Part shown: in pieces, positions 56,540 through 60,178 of the stretch | How the letters are laid out: each line of letters opens with the position of its first letter | Position numbering within the stretch: position 1 is the stretch's first letter | Assembly (NCBI GenBank): GCA_025966225.1 | Contig: JAOPVI010000093.1 | Location: 1-60,178 of the forward strand | Reading direction: 5' to 3' | Length of the DNA stretch: 60,178 nt | Origin: Mycobacterium sp. | GTDB lineage: Bacteria > Actinomycetota > Actinomycetes > Mycobacteriales > Mycobacteriaceae | Made by a program: the position numbers and the translations under genes | The notes under the pieces: generated by a model | What the model was told of the DNA's origin: nothing | Database searches by the model: none | Seen by the model: only the letters and a program-made list of their open reading frames with translations

Positions 56540-58549
56540 ATGACGACGGTCGCCCCGCAGACGCGCAGCAAGCGCACCACTGCGGTGTGGCCCGTGCTCG
56601 TCGGCGTGGCGCTGCTCGCAGGCGTCACTGCCGCAGGCCTCGCAGCGCTGGCCCTGACCGACGCGCTCACCGCCACCGGCCTGCCCGACCCCGGCCCGGT
56701 CACCAACTACGGGCTGCCCTTCGTCCGAGCGGCGGGGGAGCTCGCAGCCGTCGTCGCCGCTGGTTCCTTCCTACTCGCGGCGTTCCTCGTGCCACCCCAA
56801 TCCAACGGCGTGCTCGACGTGGCGGGGTATCGCGCCCTCCGTACCGGCACCGTCGCATCCGGGATCTGGACGGTGTGTGCCGCGCTTCTAATCCCGCTGA
56901 GCGTGTCCGACGTCACGGGGCAACCATTGGCGAGCAGGCTCAGCCCGTCGGCGGTCTGGTCGGTGGCCGACCTCGTCGAGACCGCGGGCATGTGGCGGTG
57001 GACGGCGCTGCTCGCGGCCGTCGTCACCGTGGCGAGCATCCCGGTGCTGCGCTGGTCGTGGACCCCGTTGCTGTTCGGCGGGGCGCTCGTCACCCTGGTG
57101 CCCATCGCGTTGAGTGGGCATTCGTCGGCGGGCGGTTCGCACGACGTCGCCACCAACAGCCTGCTGATCCACCTGCTGGTGGGCGCAGTCTGGGCGGGTG
57201 GCTTGCTGGCCCTTCTCGCCCACGCGCTGCGCGGCGGTGAGCACGCCGAGCTCGCGGCGCGGCGGTTCTCGGCCATCGCGCTGTGGTGCTTCGTGGCGAT
57301 GGGACTGTCGGGCATCGTCAACGCGTTGGTGCGCGTCAACCCCAGCGATCTCCTGACGGGCGGATACGGCTGGCTCATCATCGGCAAGGCCATCGCACTG
57401 TGCGTGCTCGGCGTCATCGGCTTCCTGCAGCGAAGGCATGGTGTCGCTGCGCTGCAACGAGATCCGAGTGCGCGGAGCCCGCTGATCCGGCTCGCTCTCG
57501 TCGAGGCCGCCGTCTTCGGGGTGACGTTCGGGATCGCCGTGGCGCTGGGCCGCACCCCGCCGCCGCCCCCGCCGATCTACAACCCGTCGATCCCCGCCAT
57601 CGAGATCGGTTACGACCTGGCCGGGCCGCCCACGCTCGCCCGGGTGCTTTTCGACTGGCGCTTCGACCTGATCTTCGGGACCGCCGCGCTCGTCTTCGCC
57701 GCGGTGTACGTCGCCGGGGTGATTCGGTTGCGCAGACGCGGCGACGCCTGGCCGACCGGCCGCATCGTCGCATGGCTCTGCGGATGCGCGGTGCTGCTGT
57801 TCGCGACGTCGTCGGGGGTCGGGCGCTACATGCCCGCCATGTTCAGCATGCACATGGCGGCGCACATGCTGCTGTCGATGCTGGCGCCCGTGCTGTTGGT
57901 GCTGGGCGGCCCGGTCACGTTGGCGCTGCGCGCATTACCCGCGGCCGGGCGCGACGATCCACCGGGCGCGCGGGAATGGCTGCTGGCGGCGCTGCACAGT
58001 CGGGTCTCGCGGTTCCTCACCAATCCGATCGTCGCGACGGTGCTGTTCGTCGCCGGTTTCTACGGTCTGTACTTCGGTGGGCTGTTCGACCTCGCGGCAG
58101 GCAGTCACGCGGCACACGTCGCGATGAATCTGCACTTCGTGGTCACCGGGTACCTGTTCTACTGGGTGGTGATCGGCGTTGACCCGACGCCGCGACCCCT
58201 CCCGCCGCTCGGCAAGTTGGCGATGGTGTTCGCGTCGTTGCCGCTGCACGCGTTCTTCGGAGTGGTGCTGATGGGCACCAAGGCGGTGTTGGCGGGCACC
58301 TTCTACGAGTCCCTCAAGCTGTACTGGCACACCGACCTCCTCGGCGATCAGCGGCTCGGTGGCGGAATCGCTTGGGCGGCAGGTGAAGTGCCGCTAGTGC
58401 TGGTGCTGATCGCCCTGCTGGTGCAGTGGCGGCGCAGCGATCAACGGACGGCGACGCGGCTCGACCGGGCCGCGGACCGTGACGACGACGCCGACCTGAC
58501 GGCCTACAACGCGATGCTCGCCGAAATGGCGAAACGCGACGCGCGCTAA
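56540..58549 (+). CDS. Copper resistance CopD / cytochrome c oxidase assembly CtaG fusion (Rv0102-like)
   Basis: 669 residues from ATG 56540. About 14 or more hydrophobic helices. The first half has the CopD pattern (RRFSAIALWCFVAMGLSGIV, LLIHLLVGAVWAGGLLALLA). The second half has the caa3-type CtaG pattern with Met/His-rich helix MFSMHMAAHMLLSMLAPVLL, and LHAFFGVVLMG and PLPPLGKLAM segments. Such proteins handle copper in the membrane for cytochrome oxidase. The Pro-rich linker RTPPPPPPIYNPSIP lies between them. Monocistronic here, 66 bp after plsB2. Confidence 0.85.
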   Translation: MTTVAPQTRSKRTTAVWPVLVGVALLAGVTAAGLAALALTDALTATGLPDPGPVTNYGLPFVRAAGELAAVVAAGSFLLAAFLVPPQSNGVLDVAGYRALRTGTVASGIWTVCAALLIPLSVSDVTGQPLASRLSPSAVWSVADLVETAGMWRWTALLAAVVTVASIPVLRWSWTPLLFGGALVTLVPIALSGHSSAGGSHDVATNSLLIHLLVGAVWAGGLLALLAHALRGGEHAELAARRFSAIALWCFVAMGLSGIVNALVRVNPSDLLTGGYGWLIIGKAIALCVLGVIGFLQRRHGVAALQRDPSARSPLIRLALVEAAVFGVTFGIAVALGRTPPPPPPIYNPSIPAIEIGYDLAGPPTLARVLFDWRFDLIFGTAALVFAAVYVAGVIRLRRRGDAWPTGRIVAWLCGCAVLLFATSSGVGRYMPAMFSMHMAAHMLLSMLAPVLLVLGGPVTLALRALPAAGRDDPPGAREWLLAALHSRVSRFLTNPIVATVLFVAGFYGLYFGGLFDLAAGSHAAHVAMNLHFVVTGYLFYWVVIGVDPTPRPLPPLGKLAMVFASLPLHAFFGVVLMGTKAVLAGTFYESLKLYWHTDLLGDQRLGGGIAWAAGEVPLVLVLIALLVQWRRSDQRTATRLDRAADRDDDADLTAYNAMLAEMAKRDAR

Positions 58550-58582
58550 CCGCTTGTCAACGCCGTTCGGCGATCGGCCGAG

Positions 58583-60178
58583 CTAGCCGATTGCCCCGGC
58601 GGCGACGGCGGCCGCCCATCCGCCGTACTTGCTGATGTCCTTGCCCGCCGCAGCGGCCGCGCCGTCACACCCGAACGAGGTGCGCCACGTGCCGTCGTCG
58701 AATTCGACCTTGCCGAGTTGCATCGGGGCCGGCAGGGCGGCGAGGAACCGGCCGAGGGCGGCAGGCGAGAGCAGCCACGAATGTGCCTTCAACGCCGTCC
58801 CCCCGCCGCCCGGCAGTCGGGTGATCGCGGGCTTCGGCGGCGTCGAGGGCAGGAGCGCCATGCGGTAGTTCGCTGACGTCGTCAACTCACCGGCCCATCG
58901 CGCCCCGAGGTCGGTGAGTTGGTGGACCAGCGGCCCGCCCCACAGGTGCGCGCCGAACACCACCAACTCCGTGGTGTCGGCGACGGCTTCTGGCCAAACA
59001 TGCTGCGGCGCTTCGACTCCCGAGACCATCGCCGCGACGTCGAGCGCAACGGCGTCCTCGAAGGCCCTCGCCAAGACGGTGACGCCGAACTGCGCATCGC
59101 CGGCCATGCCGGCGGGGACCGCCACGCCGCAGAGGTCGAACAGGTTGCAGAAGTTCGTGTAGGTGCCCATGCGCGAGTTCACACCGACCGGATCGGCGGC
59201 GACCTCGTCGATCCGCGGGTGGAAGGGCGCCGTCGGAACCATCAGTGCGTCGACGCCGTCCAGCCTGGCCATCGCCTCAGCCCGTAGCCGCGCCACGTCC
59301 CGACGGTCGGCGATCAGCCGGTGGGCCGGCACGTCTCGTGCTGCGGTGACGATCCGGCCGACCGTGGGGTCGATGGTCGCGTCGGGGTGTGCGTCGACGA
59401 ATTCCCCTACCGCTGCGTATCTCTCGGCGACCAGCGCGCCGTCGTACAACAGCTTGGCGGCCGCGAGGAACGGGGTGAGGTCGACGGTGACGATGCGTGC
59501 CCCGGCGGCGTCGAGGGCGGACACCGCATCGCCGAACGCCGCCTGCCAAACCTCGTCGAGTTCGGGGAGTTCGGCGGGTACGGCGACGACGGGTGTCGGT
59601 GGTGCAGCGAGGCGGGTGTCGGCAGGCCACGGGCGGTCGGGAGCGCCTGCGGCGAGTACGCCCATCGCACGGTTGGCCAGTTCGAGGTCGGTCGCGAGAA
59701 TGGTGACGCAGTCATAGGATTTGCACGCGGGGACCACCCCTTCGGTGCTGACCACTCCGAGCGTGGGTTTGATGCTGACGATGCCCTGCAGCCCGGCCGG
59801 CACCCGGCCCGATCCGGCGGTGTCGGTGCCGATGGCGATGTCGACTTCTCCGGTCGCGACCGCGACTGCGGAGCCCGAACTCGAGCCGCCGCTGATGAAC
59901 TCGGGCCGACGGCTGTCGTGGACGACTCCGTAGGGCGAGCGGGTGCCGACCAGGCCGGTCGCGAACTGGTCGAGGTTGGTCTTGCCGACCACGACCGCTC
60001 CGGCGGCCCGCAGGGCGGCGACGGCTGCGGCGTCGCGCTCGGGCCGGTAGCCGAACTCTGGGCAGGCCGCGGTCGTCGACAGCCCGGCGGCGTCCACGTT
60101 GTCCTTGACCGCAAGCCTGAGCCCGGCGAGCGTACCGTCGTCGCGCTTGGTCTTGGCCACCTCGGCGTCGACGTCGGC
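58583..60178 (-). CDS. atzF: Allophanate hydrolase, 5' end cut by the window
   Basis: At least 525 residues; the reading frame continues off the right edge, so the true start lies outside. Amidase-signature Ser-Ser-Lys triad: Lys in LRLAVKDNVDAAGLST, GGSSSGSAVAVATG (cis-Ser) and GTDTAGSGRVPAGLQG (nucleophile Ser). A C-terminal AtzF-like domain follows (VVFGAHLWGGPLVHQLTDLG, SFGCDGAAAAAGKDIS). It hydrolyses allophanate to ammonia and CO2 in the urea carboxylase route. Urea carboxylase genes, if present, would be beyond the window. Confidence 0.85.
   Translation of the reverse strand, partial: ADVDAEVAKTKRDDGTLAGLRLAVKDNVDAAGLSTTAACPEFGYRPERDAAAVAALRAAGAVVVGKTNLDQFATGLVGTRSPYGVVHDSRRPEFISGGSSSGSAVAVATGEVDIAIGTDTAGSGRVPAGLQGIVSIKPTLGVVSTEGVVPACKSYDCVTILATDLELANRAMGVLAAGAPDRPWPADTRLAAPPTPVVAVPAELPELDEVWQAAFGDAVSALDAAGARIVTVDLTPFLAAAKLLYDGALVAERYAAVGEFVDAHPDATIDPTVGRIVTAARDVPAHRLIADRRDVARLRAEAMARLDGVDALMVPTAPFHPRIDEVAADPVGVNSRMGTYTNFCNLFDLCGVAVPAGMAGDAQFGVTVLARAFEDAVALDVAAMVSGVEAPQHVWPEAVADTTELVVFGAHLWGGPLVHQLTDLGARWAGELTTSANYRMALLPSTPPKPAITRLPGGGGTALKAHSWLLSPAALGRFLAALPAPMQLGKVEFDDGTWRTSFGCDGAAAAAGKDISKYGGWAAAVAAGAIG

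Overview
The window is chromosomal DNA of a mycobacterium (Mycobacterium/Mycolicibacterium, GC-rich; species not determinable). Lineage markers include MmpS/MmpL, an MHB haemophore-type protein, an EspC-like protein, DUF7159, CmrA, an L,D-transpeptidase and PlsB2/PlsC/WS-DGAT genes. Gene order at both ends matches, in inverted orientation, the M. tuberculosis Rv2518c to Rv2482c region as I recall it (ldtB, orn, Rv2510c, cmrA, Rv2508c, Rv2507, bkaR, accD1, accA1, fadE19, Rv2499c, citE, bkdABC, echA14, Rv2484c, plsC, plsB2). This synteny rests on memory and was not searched.

Layout. 1-9 kb: 3' end of an L,D-transpeptidase, a GH13 enzyme, tRNA-His with terminator, orn, a HerA-like ATPase, mycolate reductase cmrA, an MFS carrier, an MmpS-like membrane protein and two tiny membrane proteins. 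9-19.6 kb: the TetR gene bkaR diverges from a leucine/branched-chain keto-acid operon (accD1-accA1-fadE19-maoC-citE, a decayed gene, bkdA-bkdB-bkdC). Two near-palindromic operators lie between them. 19.6-29.6 kb: enoyl-CoA hydratase coupled to a VanY-like lipoprotein, SDR plus haloalkane dehalogenase, stand-alone LigD-type polymerase, Kup, three small secreted proteins, a DJ-1/PfpI protein divergent from a MocR regulator, and a PPOX/F420 protein.

29.6-39.3 kb looks accessory. It has a DUF3060 remnant, an acyl-ACP thioesterase-like protein, a serine-palmitoyltransferase-like alpha-oxoamine synthase, an extended SDR, an ABC ATPase/FtsX permease pair, a frameshifted sensor-domain remnant and a class III adenylate cyclase. 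The synthase-SDR-transporter group is the best candidate for an undescribed system, possibly making and moving a sphingoid-like amino lipid. 39.4-47.2 kb: a DUF7159 protein, an mmpS-mmpL-accessory operon divergent from a MarR gene with matching operators at both ends, and a phosphotransferase/DUF7064-like pair behind a palindrome. 47.3-50.8 kb: a three-gene EspC-like / helical-domain alpha/beta hydrolase / LppJ-like lipoprotein operon, IS-end-like repeats, tRNA-Arg and a PD-(D/E)XK nuclease. 51-60 kb: WS/DGAT-plsC-plsB2 with translational coupling, a CopD-CtaG fusion, and an allophanate hydrolase cut by the window end.

Start codons were reassigned where ribosome-binding sites, overlaps or remembered homologue N-termini favoured an internal start. 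Domain and homologue names come from motif recognition only.
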